Shown piece by piece: positions 30,791-42,415 of a DNA stretch of 64,000 nucleotides. Both the position numbers and the translations under genes were made by a program. The notes under the pieces are model-generated. The model was not told the DNA's origin. It searched no databases and worked only from the letters and a program-made list of their open reading frames with translations. Source of the stretch: Semisulcospira habei (taxonomy: Eukaryota; Mollusca; Gastropoda; Semisulcospiridae); contig BTPG01000001.1 of assembly GCA_036245525.1 (NCBI GenBank), forward strand, positions 176,067,664 to 176,131,663, in the 5' to 3' direction. Numbering within the stretch: position 1 is the first letter of the stretch; each line of letters starts with the position of its first letter.

Positions 30791-31126
30791 TAATGGATGG
30801 CTTATTACATAGACTCCCTTTTGCTATCGTACATAAGCAAAAAAACAAACAAACTTACAATAGATATTTTTCTATAATGCATAGTCCTATAATGCATAGT
30901 CCCTGGCACACTTGCAGGCATTCAGGCCAGTTCGATATGGCAAAGAGTGAAGTCAAAGAAGCCGGGAAGATGATCCTTTGGAGCGTAAGCATTCCTCCTG
31001 CATTCAACCAGCCTGCATATGTGACTCCTTTCTGGAGGCAGACTGTGCCCTGAGTTCCAATGTGTGTCCTGAAATATGCGAAGAAACTGTCTTTGTCATA
31101 AAGTTTGCAGCTAAAAGTGATTATAC

Positions 31127-31176
31127 CCGCACCCCCCCCCCCCCCCCAAAAAAAAAAAAAAAAAAAAAAAAAAAAC
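31127..31176. repeat. poly-C/poly-A composite tract
   Basis: About 16 C followed by about 29 A. A similar C-then-A tract is at 45749-45789. The surrounding 30800-31470 holds only chance ORFs and another A run at 31280. Confidence 0.85.
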
Positions 31177-31477
31177 ATACACACACGCTATGGTCAGTAG
31201 TACAGACCAAATGCTGCCCCAACAACATGCTTTAACAACTCAGACAACAATACAGCCACATAACCAACAAAGAGTAAATTAAAAAAAAAAAAAAAAAAAA
31301 AACGCTCCTCCCACCCCACCCCCGAATAAAAACATACGTTTCCAAACTGAGCCTGGCAGCGGCACACAACAAGGGAACACAAAATAATTGACCAAGTGTT
31401 ACAGCTGAATCATGGGCAGTACAAGATATACAGCCACTCAGAAATGCCAGCACTACACGGCCCGTCCGAGCTTAGTA

Positions 31478-31536
31478 CATGGGTGGAACCGAAAAAAAAG
31501 TTGAATCCTGAAGCGAGGGTCTTTCGGGCACTTTTT

Positions 31537-31570
<34 letters not shown>

Positions 31571-31608
31571 CCGGAAATCCGGCTGTAGCCGGAAGAGTCC
31601 CACCCAAG
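31478..31608. mobile_element. 131-bp MITE
   Basis: Ends CATGGGTGGAAC and (minus) CTTGGGTGGGAC are inverted repeats, flanked by TTAGTA at 31472-31477 and 31609-31614. Inside are a long T run and the palindromic CCGGAAATCCGGCTGTAGCC. The superfamily is not assigned. Confidence 0.6.
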
Positions 31609-31614
31609 TTAGTA

Positions 31615-32312
31615 GTCGATCCTTCTCCTGAACCGTACAGTGGTCCTCATAGCAAGGTCAGTGACAAAACATACAAACGCTTAGAGGTGCCAATTTAAGC
31701 TGCCCCCAACCTCCACTCCTTTCTGTACAGCAATCCTGCAGAACTGCATAAGATTTACCACTCAAACTTGAGTGTTCTGTATATTTACTGTAAATATTAA
31801 TTGAAACCACTTTTTACTGCCCTAGTTGTATACCGGTATTCAGTGGTATTAGAAACGTGGCTTAGTAGAAAACTGTGTGGCTCTAAGACTAATCATAGTT
31901 TCTTCTAAAAAATGTTGTTCTGTACCTCAAGCCCATCACTGCAGTCGGTACACCTGTAGTACACGTGTAGCTTGTAGTTGGCAACATAATAGTCCACATT
32001 TAGCCGCTTCCAGTCAGCAGTATATGTAGGTATCCGATCCCGTCTTTCTGTAACAAAGTATCCATCCGCGTGCCACTTAGCTGCCAACAGTCTGATACAT
32101 CAAGGCCTCAGTTGCACGAGCAAGCTTAAAACAACCACGCAGAAGCTGTAGCGGATCAAAATGCTTGGCGGCTTGCACAGGAATTTTAAAGCGACCTATT
32201 CCTGGCAGTAGAGGATTAGTAATATATCCTTTATAAATGTTCTTAGTATAGCTGAATAAGTCATGGTTATATACTTTTTAGTACACTATACCTCTGATAT
32301 ACTGTCCTGTGG
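31615..32312. other. no gene seen
   Basis: Short ORFs only. CAGTTGCACGAGCAAGCTTAAA near 32110 is partly echoed in inverted form near 33000, suggesting further old repeats. Confidence 0.45.
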
Positions 32313-32525
32313 TAAACTGTACATGGGGTACTCTGTTCGTACACTGTCCTGTGTTAATTTATATCAAGCTTATCAAAGTCTAAACATGATACCAGTGCGG
32401 ACCTTGATGCCATCTTTCCCTGAACAATGGGCGGTTCATGGCATGCTGCGTGGGCACTCTGATCGTAACAAGTGAGATTAAAAAGCTTGACACAAATTAA
32501 CACAGGACAGTGTACTCTGTGTACC
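32313..32525 (+). repeat. inverted repeat pair, left copy
   Basis: About 213 bp matching the reverse complement of 32603-32818: TAAACTGTACATGG at the start, AATGGGCGGTTCA / AATGGCCGGTTCA, TTGGGCACTCGTGTAACAAG-type sequence and ACACAGGACA near the end. Within it, GTACACTGTCCTGTGTTAAT and its complement form a smaller hairpin. Confidence 0.7.
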
Positions 32526-32602
32526 CATTATTATATTGTAAGACATAATTAAAGGCCAAAGAGGCTATGCATTATAGTACACAGACTGTTTTAAACTGTT
32601 TA

Positions 32603-32818
32603 CAGGGTACACTGTTTTATGTAAAGTGCACATGGTGCTAAATGTCCTGTGTAAATTCTATAAAAGCTTCTCGTCTCGCTTGTTACACGAGTGCCCAATA
32701 AACCTCCTGTGAACCGGCCATTATGTTGAGACAGTTGGCATCGACCAAGGTCTACAATTGAGACTTGGGACATCTCATTATAAATAAACACAAAAGAGTG
32801 TACACCATGTACAGTTTA
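32603..32818 (-). repeat. inverted repeat pair, right copy
   Basis: Partner of 32313-32525, separated by about 77 bp. Diverged by substitutions and small indels. It could be two insertions of a short element or the arms of one foldback element. Confidence 0.7.
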
Positions 32819-34311
32819 AACACCATCAGCGGTTGAAATTATTACGCCCAAGAGGCAGTGGGCAATCTCTGATGCATGTGCCAACTCGCATGGATTGTGA
32901 CAAGAAGGGTAGAAAAGTCTTAGTTTAGGTAAGACAACACTGATAGCCCGCTATATCTACAAACTTTAGCAATGAAAGCCTGCTATGGAGCAGATCGCTT
33001 TAAGCTCGCTCATGCAACTGGCCCTGAACTCGTGCTCATCACAGAAGGGAGCATCCACAGACAAAGGTTGACACAATAATCCTGAAAAGTAAGTCCCCTC
33101 TACCTGAAGAATGTGATGAGATAAAGTGAATAAAAATCACACAATTCATTTTCAACCAGTAGAAAACCTGGATGACAAACACATAAGGAGAATTTTAAAT
33201 TATCTGACATGCACTTCGTCAACTTCAAGTTACCTCATAAGTAAAGTAAACCTTCTGTGGCATTTTCCAAACAGTCTGTAAAATAAAATAATCATCTTTC
33301 ATTTTTACCAGAATAATGCATGGTTCAAAAGATATCTAACAAAAGTGGGCAATCTCTGCTCTTATGTGACAACCACCACCTATCATCATTACAGCCGTGA
33401 CCCGTCTTCACCCCTCCACCACCGTCATCCACACCATGTGTGTTCAAGCCACAAGTCACGGAGTCAATTTTCTTAAAATAGCCCGCATGTCGCACTGCCG
33501 TCCGGACCTTCGTACAAGAAAAGTTTGTTAAAATGTATGCTAGTGACATGGCTAATCAATGACATAACGCAGACTTTCATTATAATTAAAACAGTTCCTC
33601 ATCCAAATGGACAGCATAACAACAACAACAACAACAAAAACAAAAAAAAACAAAAAAAACACAAATCCCAAAAGCTTTACAGTCCATCACATACTTTGAA
33701 CAAGATCGGGATAAGTACATCAGTACTGACGGCAATTACAGTTGCACACATACACCAGAAAGAGGACAAGGGCAGGTTGGGTGGGATGAAGTTCATGTCA
33801 TCACGGCCTAGTGCGTTCCTAAAGGACTGGATGCTTCTTCTTTTTTAAGCCTTATTTGTACTGTGATGGACAGCCTTATCTATAAGATGCCTGGATTTTT
33901 TTTAAAAGCAAAAAAAGAAAAAGAAAAAGCATGTAACTCATCACTGTTTTTATCCTTGCATCTCATGTTCTCATAATGGGATATTACACAAAAACACTCG
34001 CACATGATTCAGTGACAGGGCTACAAGAAAATGTCTTCTGCTTCACCTTTGACACAGTAAAACACATCTGCTGCCGTTGTAACCTTTAGCAGCAAATTCA
34101 ACCCTATTAGGTGACTAATCTATCCGTTGTGTATATACAGGTCTTTGGTCAACGTCTGCTGTTGCTTCATGCTGCTTTGTATTTTTTCCCTGAGTCAGCA
34201 TATCTTTTCAATGACACAATCACTTTGCACAGAAAATTCTCCAAGACAAAAACAAATTTGTTACACTGTTTTGATGCTTGCTACCGTAAGATTACTACTG
34301 TAAGCATGCAA
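32819..34311. other. no gene seen
   Basis: AT-rich with CAA and A tracts near 33620 and 33910. ORFs are short, with no recognisable domains. Confidence 0.5.
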
Positions 34312-34319
34312 CACATCAG

Positions 34320-35688
34320 CAGGGTTGGAAGATTTAACGATATAACGATTTAACAAATGAAATTTTTGGTTAAAGAAAATTTAACACGTTAATGTTTTTA
34401 AAAAGTTAAAGAAAGTTCCACGAATTAAAAAATAAAAGTAACGATTATCGATTTCTTTCGTTAAAAATTTCGTTACTTCAGTTCGTTTTTCCGCCAACGA
34501 ACAACAGGTGACTATGCGCAAAGCCGGTTTGACCCAGTTGCAGCCGGTTTGAGGCGGTTTGGAGGATCTATGCCTCTGAGTGAAAAACTTAACTTTGCTT
34601 GAGAAGATCACGAGCGTAGATTATCCCAGGAAGAGGCATAGATCCTAACGAGCCCCCTGCAATTGCGGGGGCTCTTGAGGATCTATGCCTCTTTCAGATG
34701 GGTGGTTTTCGTTTCAGGAGTGAGGATGGCACTCGTACAGCAAAGATTGGACAGGTGAAAAACTTAACGGATCCCCTTTGCTTGAGAAAATCACGAGCGT
34801 AGATTATCCCAGCAAGAGGCATAGATCCTCACAAGCCCCCACTGTTGCGGGGCTCATGAGGATCTATGCCTCTTTCAGTTGGGTGGTTTTCGTTTCAGGA
34901 GTAAAAAAGCAGATGGTACAGCAACGATTGGACAGGTGAAAAACTTAAGGGACCCACTTTGCTTGAGCGAAACAAGAGCGCAGATTATCCCAGCAAGAGG
35001 CACAGATCCTCATGAGCCCCCGCAGTTGCGGGGGCTCATGAGGATCTATGCCTCTTGCAGTTGGGTGGGTTTCGTTTCAGGAGTGAGAAGGCAGATGGTA
35101 CAGCAACGATTGGACAGCACAGGTGAAAACCTGAACGGGTGCATGAATACATCTTTAATAGTAGTAGGCATAGATCATCATTGACCCACCAACCCCCCAC
35201 CCCCCACCCCCACCCAAGACTGCTGGGGTTCTTGAGGATCTATGGCTCTTGCAGATGAGTGGATTTGTCAGCAGCGTGAAATAAGATCAAACAAGCCTGA
35301 ATTGTTCCATTTTTAGCCGCATGACTTTTTCTTGCGCTGTGCAGTTTTCCGAGTTTTTTTTTTTTTCTTCTTCCCCCTTCTCATAACTACTGCAGGTATC
35401 TGACCAGATAGTGTTTTAGATAGTGGGTAGAGAAGGAAATCTGGTGGCGTGTCACTTTTCAACTGCATGCCACTTTTTTTTTTTTTTTTTTTTTTTTTGT
35501 CTGAGCTAAGCAATAAATGATCATTCATGTATTTAACGCAAATTTATTTCATTAAAAAGAAAAATTAAAGAAAATTTATTTCTTTAATTTTCAAAAAAAA
35601 AGTAAAGAAAATTTATTTCTTTAACCTTTTACCAGAATTAAAGAAAAGTTATTTCATTAAAGAAAAAAAGTAATGACTATCAACCCTG
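34320..35688. mobile_element. non-autonomous hAT element carrying a hairpin array
   Basis: Ends CAGGGTTGGAAG and (minus) CAGGGTTGATAG are inverted repeats of hAT type. The flanking 8-bp duplication CACATCAG is perfect (34312-34319 and 35689-35696). There is no transposase. The interior has AT-rich TTAAAGAAA-type palindromic edges and a central tandem array of strong hairpins (34563-35250). Confidence 0.88.
34563..35250. repeat. tandem 181-bp units, each with a long hairpin
   Basis: GAGGATCTATGCCTC starts at 34677, 34858, 35040 and 35234, giving periods of 181, 182 and 194 bp. Each unit also holds GGTTTTCGTTTCAGGAGT, GCAACGATTGGACAGGTGAA and GAGCGTAGATTATCCCAG. The end of a unit with the start of the next forms a hairpin, best at 34995-35055: AGAGGC-TAGATCCTCATGAG with CCCCCGCA and its complement. 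The last unit is degenerate (C-rich). Confidence 0.9.
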
Positions 35689-35696
35689 CACATCAG

Positions 35697-36765
35697 CCAC
35701 ACATGCAGTAACATGTAACTTTAGTCGATGTGTAATGTTCGATAGCCCTACCTTGAAGGTTGCATAGTGACTTAAAAAAAAAACAAAAACACGCAGTTTT
35801 AATTTAAAAGAACAAAAACCAGGCCAGCATTACAAGAAGGTTGCATAGAAATTACAGACACTACGCTTTCAACACCCTGTCGCAAAACAAGACACTTGGA
35901 AAATACCTGTTCCAATGTGAACACTAAACATGGACTTTTTCGATAGGCATTGCAATTTGCATACTTATAGTAATAGACTGCTACAAATACAAACCTTTTT
36001 CATGAGTTGACCCATGGTGTCACAATGTCATTGTTATCTCCCTCTGCTGGCTTTAGGAGGTGAAAATGACATCACGGCACCCTCTACCCTTGAAAAAGGG
36101 CTGTAGACCTAGAAAACAACAAAGCAATAAATTATTCTTACTTCAACATGTGACCGGGTACACCCAGCTCTCATAACGCATCTGATGTAACTTTGTTGTT
36201 TTTTGTATTGTTTTTATTCAGTGGTTTTCCTTCAATGAAAGGTCTCGCAAGGCATTGCTTTCAGCGATGCCTGCGTTAGTCTGACCCCTCCGGCTTACTT
36301 TTAGACTACTAGGTATTCAGCGTATGTTTAAGGGACGCAACCGCGTCAGCTGTCTCGTGGCTTTGTTCTAGCGGCGCTTCCTACAATGGCGATAATTAGC
36401 TTGTGTTTGTTGCTCGGCATTCTAAGTCGAATATCTCTTCAATGCCTGCACCGATTGTTTTAAACCAAGATCCTTAAGATTCAGCATGATAGTCACTTTC
36501 ATTTTCCAATTTATTTCTAGTCTGATCGATTTTGACTTAGTATTTTGGGATTTTGCACCTTTTGCTTCGTCCAGGTCCATGGAGAAAAGTCGTTTAAAAA
36601 TTCATAATCAATTCTAGTCTTTATTACTCGAGTCAATTTTTGCACTAGTAAGACTACACTTGTGGCTCTTTTCTTAGCAGCAAACCGCAAGTATCTAGGT
36701 CCTGAAGAATTGGAATCAGGAATCCGGAATTTATTTAACATCTTTTCACACATTGGTGATATTAG
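35697..36765. other. no gene seen
   Basis: No credible ORF or repeat. A Pyr-rich stretch and scattered A tracts only. Confidence 0.5.
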
Positions 36766-36771
36766 ACACAC

Positions 36772-36846
<75 letters not shown>

Positions 36847-36862
36847 CACACACACACACACA
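36766..36862. repeat. CA/TG microsatellite
   Basis: About 97 bp of nearly pure CA with two CG interruptions. Confidence 0.97.
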
Positions 36863-37375
36863 AATCAACAACCAAACACACAACTTCTGAATATCAAAGA
36901 ATAGCAATAATTAACATCCAACCACACACACAAATTACTTATTATAATAGTTTACCCACAAGACTATGAACTATTATATTAACTATTGGAACTGCAATAT
37001 TTCTATGTAAGATGTCATACAAATTCTCTGCTAAATGATCAACTGTTATGTTATTTTTTTGTCAACAGATTCATTGTAATAGGACGCTCACAGATTATAT
37101 GTTTAACAGAGATGGGGCTTAAGCACTCGCATTTGATGTCTTTTTCGAATTTTGTTTTCCAAGAATTTAGTCTTAACTTGTATATCAATGAAGCTGTTTT
37201 TCTTGAACAAGGTGGAACATGATATGTATATTTCATATCATCTTTGTGAAAAAAAGCTGTTTAGCACAGAGTACATTTTATGTAGAGATAATTGCATATT
37301 ATTACAAACTGCTGAGTTTTCTCTATTTATAGCTCCCTTTTTTGCTTCTCTGTCACAAACTTCATTTTAATAAAT
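36863..37375. other. no gene seen; probably LINE 3' region
   Basis: Lies directly 3' of the RNase H domain of the minus-strand LINE, so part of it may be that LINE's C-terminal end or 3' UTR. No tail or target duplication was found. Confidence 0.4.
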
Positions 37376-40300
37376 TCAGCAGTGTGAGGGTATCCAAAGA
37401 AAATCGATCCCTATTCCTCTGGACATAATACAGCTCATTATATGTTTTATTTCATATACTAAGTCTTTTCTAGTGTTACAATCCCAGCTTTTTAGACTAT
37501 ATAGGACAGATTTAGAATCGACACAAATCAAAATGTTAAATATATCATAAGGTAGAAGTTGAATAAAATGTAGTGCCATGAGAATCGCATACAGTTCAGA
37601 CGTAAAGATAGAAGATCCTTTACCGAGATAAAAAGATTTCTTCACTTTGAGGTCTGGAATAACAAAGCCTGCACCACAGTTTAAAGAATCTATGACAGAC
37701 CCATCTGTGAAAAATTTCAAATGTTTAAAATAAAATGTCTGTAATTTTTCTTTCACTAAATTTACTAAAACGTTCACATCCTCATCTTTTTTCAAATCTG
37801 TGTAATCTATATCGAAAATAGCATTAACATGTTCCCACGGAGGTATAGTAGGTGTTACTTGTAAAACGGGAATAGACTTGATATCAATATTGCAGTTTTC
37901 TATAGCATCTTTGACATAATTACGTATAGGTAAAAGATATGGGATTGTTTGCGCTCTCTTCGGGAAATCCAAATCTGCGTCTAAAAATATGTCTTCTCGT
38001 ACTGAATTTTTGACGGACAGGCTTCGGACAATGTATTTTGCATTGCTAATTTACATTGGTCAGATAAAGACAGAATACCTGCTTCTTTGTAGGTTTTTAC
38101 AGTATTAGTATGAACTGGCACTCCAAGAGCTAATTTAACTGCTTTACTGTCAATGCTTTGCAGCTTCTGTAGAAGTGTAGCTGGGGCAGTAAAGTATAAG
38201 TAAGATAAGTGTTGATTGAACTAAAGATGTACCAAGGTGTAAAACAGTTTTAATGTACTGACTCCATGGTTGTGAGTTTATAATTTTTAACAAGTCTTTT
38301 TCTTGCCTTATTTAATATGGCTTCAATATGAATTCTCCAAGATAATTTTGATGTAAAACGTACGCCTAAAAACTTTACACACTGTTGGTAGTTTAAAGGC
38401 GTCCCATTTAGGGATAATTTAGGTAACGTTTTAGCACTTTCCACATTATTGAAAAGCACTAGACATGTTTTTCCCCAGATAGTCCTAGACCATTTTCTTT
38501 CATATAGTTTGATAATTTGTCCAATTCAATCTAATAATTTTTTTGAACATAATCTACGATTCTTTTTGGGGTACGTTTTCTGAGATTAGTGTTTATTCAT
38601 ATAGCAATATCATCTGCATATTGTACCACAGTTGTGTCCTGTGAGAGAGATTTTGGGAGGTCGTAAATTAACACAGTGAATAAAAAGGGTGAAATTATTG
38701 ATCCCTGCGTAATACCCATATCTATTTTCTTGAAGGTTGAATAACTTTTACCAACTTTGGTGCAGACAAATCTTTCAGACAAAAAGCTTTTAATGTACTC
38801 ATACATAAACCCTGTTATGCCAATCTGTTTTATTTTGTATAATAATCTAGCATGCCAAACACTATCATAAGCCTTTTTTTACATCAAAAAAGGTTGCTAA
38901 TATACTTTTCATTATAGAAAATTGTTTTTTAATGTTATTTGTGAGTTTAACTAAATGGTCTGTCGTACATCTACCTTTCCGAAAACCAGCTTGATGAACT
39001 GGAATTATATCCTGTTTTTCACAGTAATGAAATAGCCGATTTAAAAGAATCTTTTCCATTACTTTGCAAGCTTGTGATGTTAGTGCAATAGGTCTATAAC
39101 TACTAATCAATGTACGTGTTTTACCCGATTTGAGTACTGGAACTACTACTGACTGCTTCCAGATAGTAGGAAGAGATCCATTAAACAAACATTTTTAGTA
39201 AAATTCATGTAGTATTTTTTCCACGACTCAGGTAAATGATAAAGTAGTTTGTAAGAATTCTGTCTATACCCACTGCACTAGAGGTATTTGCAAACGACTG
39301 TAAAACTTCTAGGAATTCATTATATTGAATTGGAGCATTCATATACTGATAATGATTAGAAACTGGATCTTGATAATCTGCTTTGACTTCTTCTTGTTTT
39401 CTGAGGTTTATTTTTGGTAAACTAAGACTTGATGTGAGACTACTTTCTGCAAACATATTAACAAAGGCCTCCACTTTATCTACTGCACTAGGAAATGTGT
39501 TGCCCTCTACTTCGATTGGATACACTTGTAATTTGTATCCATTTTGTAATTCTGATATTTTTTTTCCAAACTTTATATGTATCTTTTGATTCAGACACTT
39601 CATTTTTACAGAACTCAGCCCAGTGAATCTTTTTGGCTCTCTTCTCTGTTACAGTGTATTTTAGTTTTCTTCATTTCCCTAAAGTTCTCTTCAGATTTGT
39701 TTCTTATCCATTTTTTAAAGTGTTCCTTCTTAATATTTACTGCTAGTTCAAATTCCTTATTCCACCAAACATTACCTGAATATTTACCCTTTGATTTTCC
39801 TTTGCATTTTGGTATTGACTTCTCCGCAGCAGAAAGAACAGTTTTGTAATATTTCCATAAAATGTATCTATACTTTCATGTTCTATACTTGCAATGTTAT
39901 GGGACAGCAAGATTGTCTCATACAGTTCCCAATTAGCATTGACATACTGAAACTTTGGAATTCTGTCCTCAATATTGCAATATTCATCTTTATCTTTAAC
40001 GTTTAATTGAATAATGATTGGAAGATGATCACTTCCCAAACAATCTTCCTCAGTGATCCAAGTGCAATTTGTTGCCAGGGTTGGGCTTACTAGTGATATA
40101 TCAAGAGCAGATGCTTTATGGGTATATACATCTGGGATTCTAGTGATTCTACCATCATTTAAAATGATTAACGTAGAGTCTGAAATATTTTCTACTAGAC
40201 GATTGCTTGTAACTATCGTACATCCAGACTCCCAGAACGGTGCATGAGCATTGAAGTCTCCTAGGACCATCCATTGACAGGAAGTTTTCTGCTGAGAATC

Positions 40301-40701
40301 AATATCTTTTAGCCAGTCAGTGTTGTCATCTTTTGGCTCTCTAGGTAGGTATACGGATCTCACATTTAAAGTATTTTTATTATTAATTTTTACCATGGCC
40401 CTAGTGATATGATATCATTTAGATCTTTAGTTATAGAGTACGTATTTAGTGACGAATATTCTAGGTCATCTCTAATGTGTAACGCAGTTTGGACTTTATT
40501 CGATATAGCGTCATAATTGTATAGAGGAGGATAATAATATCCTCGAAGTTTTGGGAGTTTTTTACCTTCTACATTCAGAGATTGTAACGCTAATATGCAA
40601 TACTCTGACTGTGAGATGTGATTCTCGAAGGATAGGAAATTTGTTGAAACAGATCTGCAATTCCACTGAAACACTTTCATATTGCTTGTGCTCTTCTTCA
40701 T
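37376..40701 (-). pseudogene. LINE ORF2: endonuclease, reverse transcriptase, RNase H
   Basis: The endonuclease starts MKVFQWNCRSVSTNFLSF (40675) and has VLGDFNAHAPFWES and GSDHLPIIIQLN, the APE-type catalytic pieces. A linker is followed by RT: WKQSVVVPVLKSGKTRT, SYRPIALTSQACKVMEK, HQAGFRKGRCTTDHL, GITQGSIISPFLFTVLI and the catalytic VVQYADDIAI. The thumb includes KFLGVRFTSKLSWRIHI. RNase H follows with LKFFTDGSV, SELYAILMAL, ICVDSKSV and FLWIPSHC. At least six breaks separate these (near 40390, 39700, 39200, 38850, 38590 and 38000). In life it would nick DNA and prime cDNA synthesis from element RNA. Confidence 0.82.
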
Positions 40702-40959
40702 GGTCAGTGACCTCTTTGTAGCGAAAGAAGGTCAACTGAAGGAGAAGAAAAGCAACAACAAACAAACAAACAAACAAAAAAAAACTAATACAAAACAAAA
40801 TGAGCTCTTTCAAAACACCAAGAATCGGTATATCTCAAACAGTTCAGTACTAAATCAAAAACTAGAACTAAACTATCTGGATATCATTTCAAAGTTGCTT
40901 TCGAACCGGACTTGATAATGTTGTTAACTTTACCACATTTGAAATGATAATCAGTTAGC

Positions 40960-42149
40960 TTATTTATATTTCATTCGGTCAGAAACTTCGGTGTGAATAC
41001 CAGTGACCCCTCCAATCATAGTATCCACTGGAAGTTTGGGATAGTGGTAACTTAATGTTCGTTTCGGTTTTTCCCAGATAGATAAATGTCTCCCGATGTT
41101 ACGTGCAAAAGTTGAAGATCCCCTTGCATTTGGATGTATTGAATCCCGCAGATGAAAGTTAGAGTTAATGTTTTCATGATAAATTACGGAAATGTTCTGG
41201 TCCTCAATAAGTTCTGACACCACCATGGCATTGAAAATCTCACGTTTTATGTTGAATATCCCTGCATGGGGCGATTTTGCTGACTACTATATGGCCTGCC
41301 GGAAATTTCTTTTTCAGATCACGCACTGTTGTTACAAATGATTTCCCAGCAGTGCGTGGATTTGAGGATTTAATGTTATTTACACCAGTATGTATCACGA
41401 CAGCATCGACGTCTTCCTTGATGCTGTCCGTAGCTTTGGAAATGTCTTCAACGGTAAAGGCGCTTATCTTTGATACGGACAAACCGTACGAGATTCCAAG
41501 CTGGTTAGTAGCGCACGCCTTTCAAAGTGGAATCATGAAATATTGCTACTCTTGGCATTGTTACGGTCTTTGATTGAGATGATGACGCATTTGGACATTT
41601 GACGTCATCTCGAATGTTGTTTTTTCGTTGATCGAAATTTCGATATTCCTGTCCCTTTTGTTTATGTATTCCGCTTACCTTTGTTTGGGAAGCTGAGGTA
41701 GCGGAATGAGATAAACAAGAAGACGAAGTATTGGCCTGTGTACGTGTCGGAGCAGCTGCAGTGGCTCCAGCAGGCGGGTCTGTCTTGACCCTGGCCGTGG
41801 AGGTGGACTTGACCGCTGCCGCGCCGTAGGTCATTTCACGTCGGTCTTCGATGTCCGATTGGGTCGAGACGTCGACTCCTCTGCTGAAGCCAGGATGTAG
41901 ACGTTGCACCTGCTCCGTCAAGAGAGCCACTTGTTGGGTAAGTTATAGGCTTACGGTAGCCTTCAGCTGATCTACAACATTTTGAAGGCTCTCCTTCCCG
42001 TTGTCCTTCAGGTGGCGGCGGTTATCCTGCTGCTGGATGTCGGGATCTTTATCTTCACTCTCTCTTTCTCTCTCGTTGTCCTGGGGCGATCTTGGTTCGT
42101 CGTTTCCCTCAGGAGTTTTTGTCCGGGTTTGACGCCTTGTTCTGGTCAT
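40960..42149 (-). pseudogene. LINE ORF1 with SGNH-hydrolase-like domain
   Basis: Starts MTRTRRQTRTKTPEGNDE at 42149, a charged N-terminus with a short coiled-coil-like stretch (NVVDQLKATVSL, then ALLTEQVQRLHPGF). A Ser/Thr-rich linker follows, then VAIFHDSTLKGVRY (block I, with Ser in place after HD), AVVIHTGVNNIKSSN (Gly/Asn block) and LRDSIHPNARGS (Asp-x-x-His block). These are the landmarks of SGNH/GDSL hydrolases, known in ORF1 of several LINE clades. Three frame breaks (near 41940, 41500 and 41230) inactivate it. Confidence 0.72.
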
Positions 42150-42331
42150 TCTGATGTTTTAGTTTGTCCAGTGTTCAGCAACATTGTCGGAGCTCAGTTA
42201 TGTTTGGCTCTATCGGTCGCCATCTTGGACTTAAGCTCAGAATCGGAGCTATAGGCAGAAAACCTAGTGCAAACAAACACAGATTTCAGCTTTCCCGCTC
42301 CAAAAGCACCGAGTTCTGAAAGCGGACGCCC

Positions 42332-42415
42332 TATATAAAGCCAAGCCCCAGCACGCAGCGTATAGCATTTTACCCGGCCCAACCCCTTGGACGAAATCAG
42401 CGAGAGCTGGAAGTC
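42332..42415 (+). promoter_or_regulatory. TATA box plus conserved 27-bp motif, copy 2
   Basis: TATATAAA at 42332 and GGACGAAATCAGCGAGAGCT at 42389, matching 9347-9425. It lies 180-270 bp upstream of the LINE ORF1 start, so it may be the LINE 5' UTR (read on minus) or an independent plus-strand promoter. A GTAAGT donor-like site follows at 42580. Confidence 0.4.

Larger units (their letters stand above)
37376..42149 (-). mobile_element. near-full-length decayed LINE with RNase H
   Basis: In minus order: ORF1 (42149-40960), endonuclease (40701-39743), linker and reverse transcriptase (39603-38250), RNase H (37972-37376). All frames are broken. The AT-rich composition of ORF2 differs from ORF1. 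EN-RT-RNase H order points to the I group of non-LTR elements (inference). Confidence 0.8.

Noticed and set aside
36662..36904. His-Thr repeat ORF
   Set aside because: Translation of the CA microsatellite.
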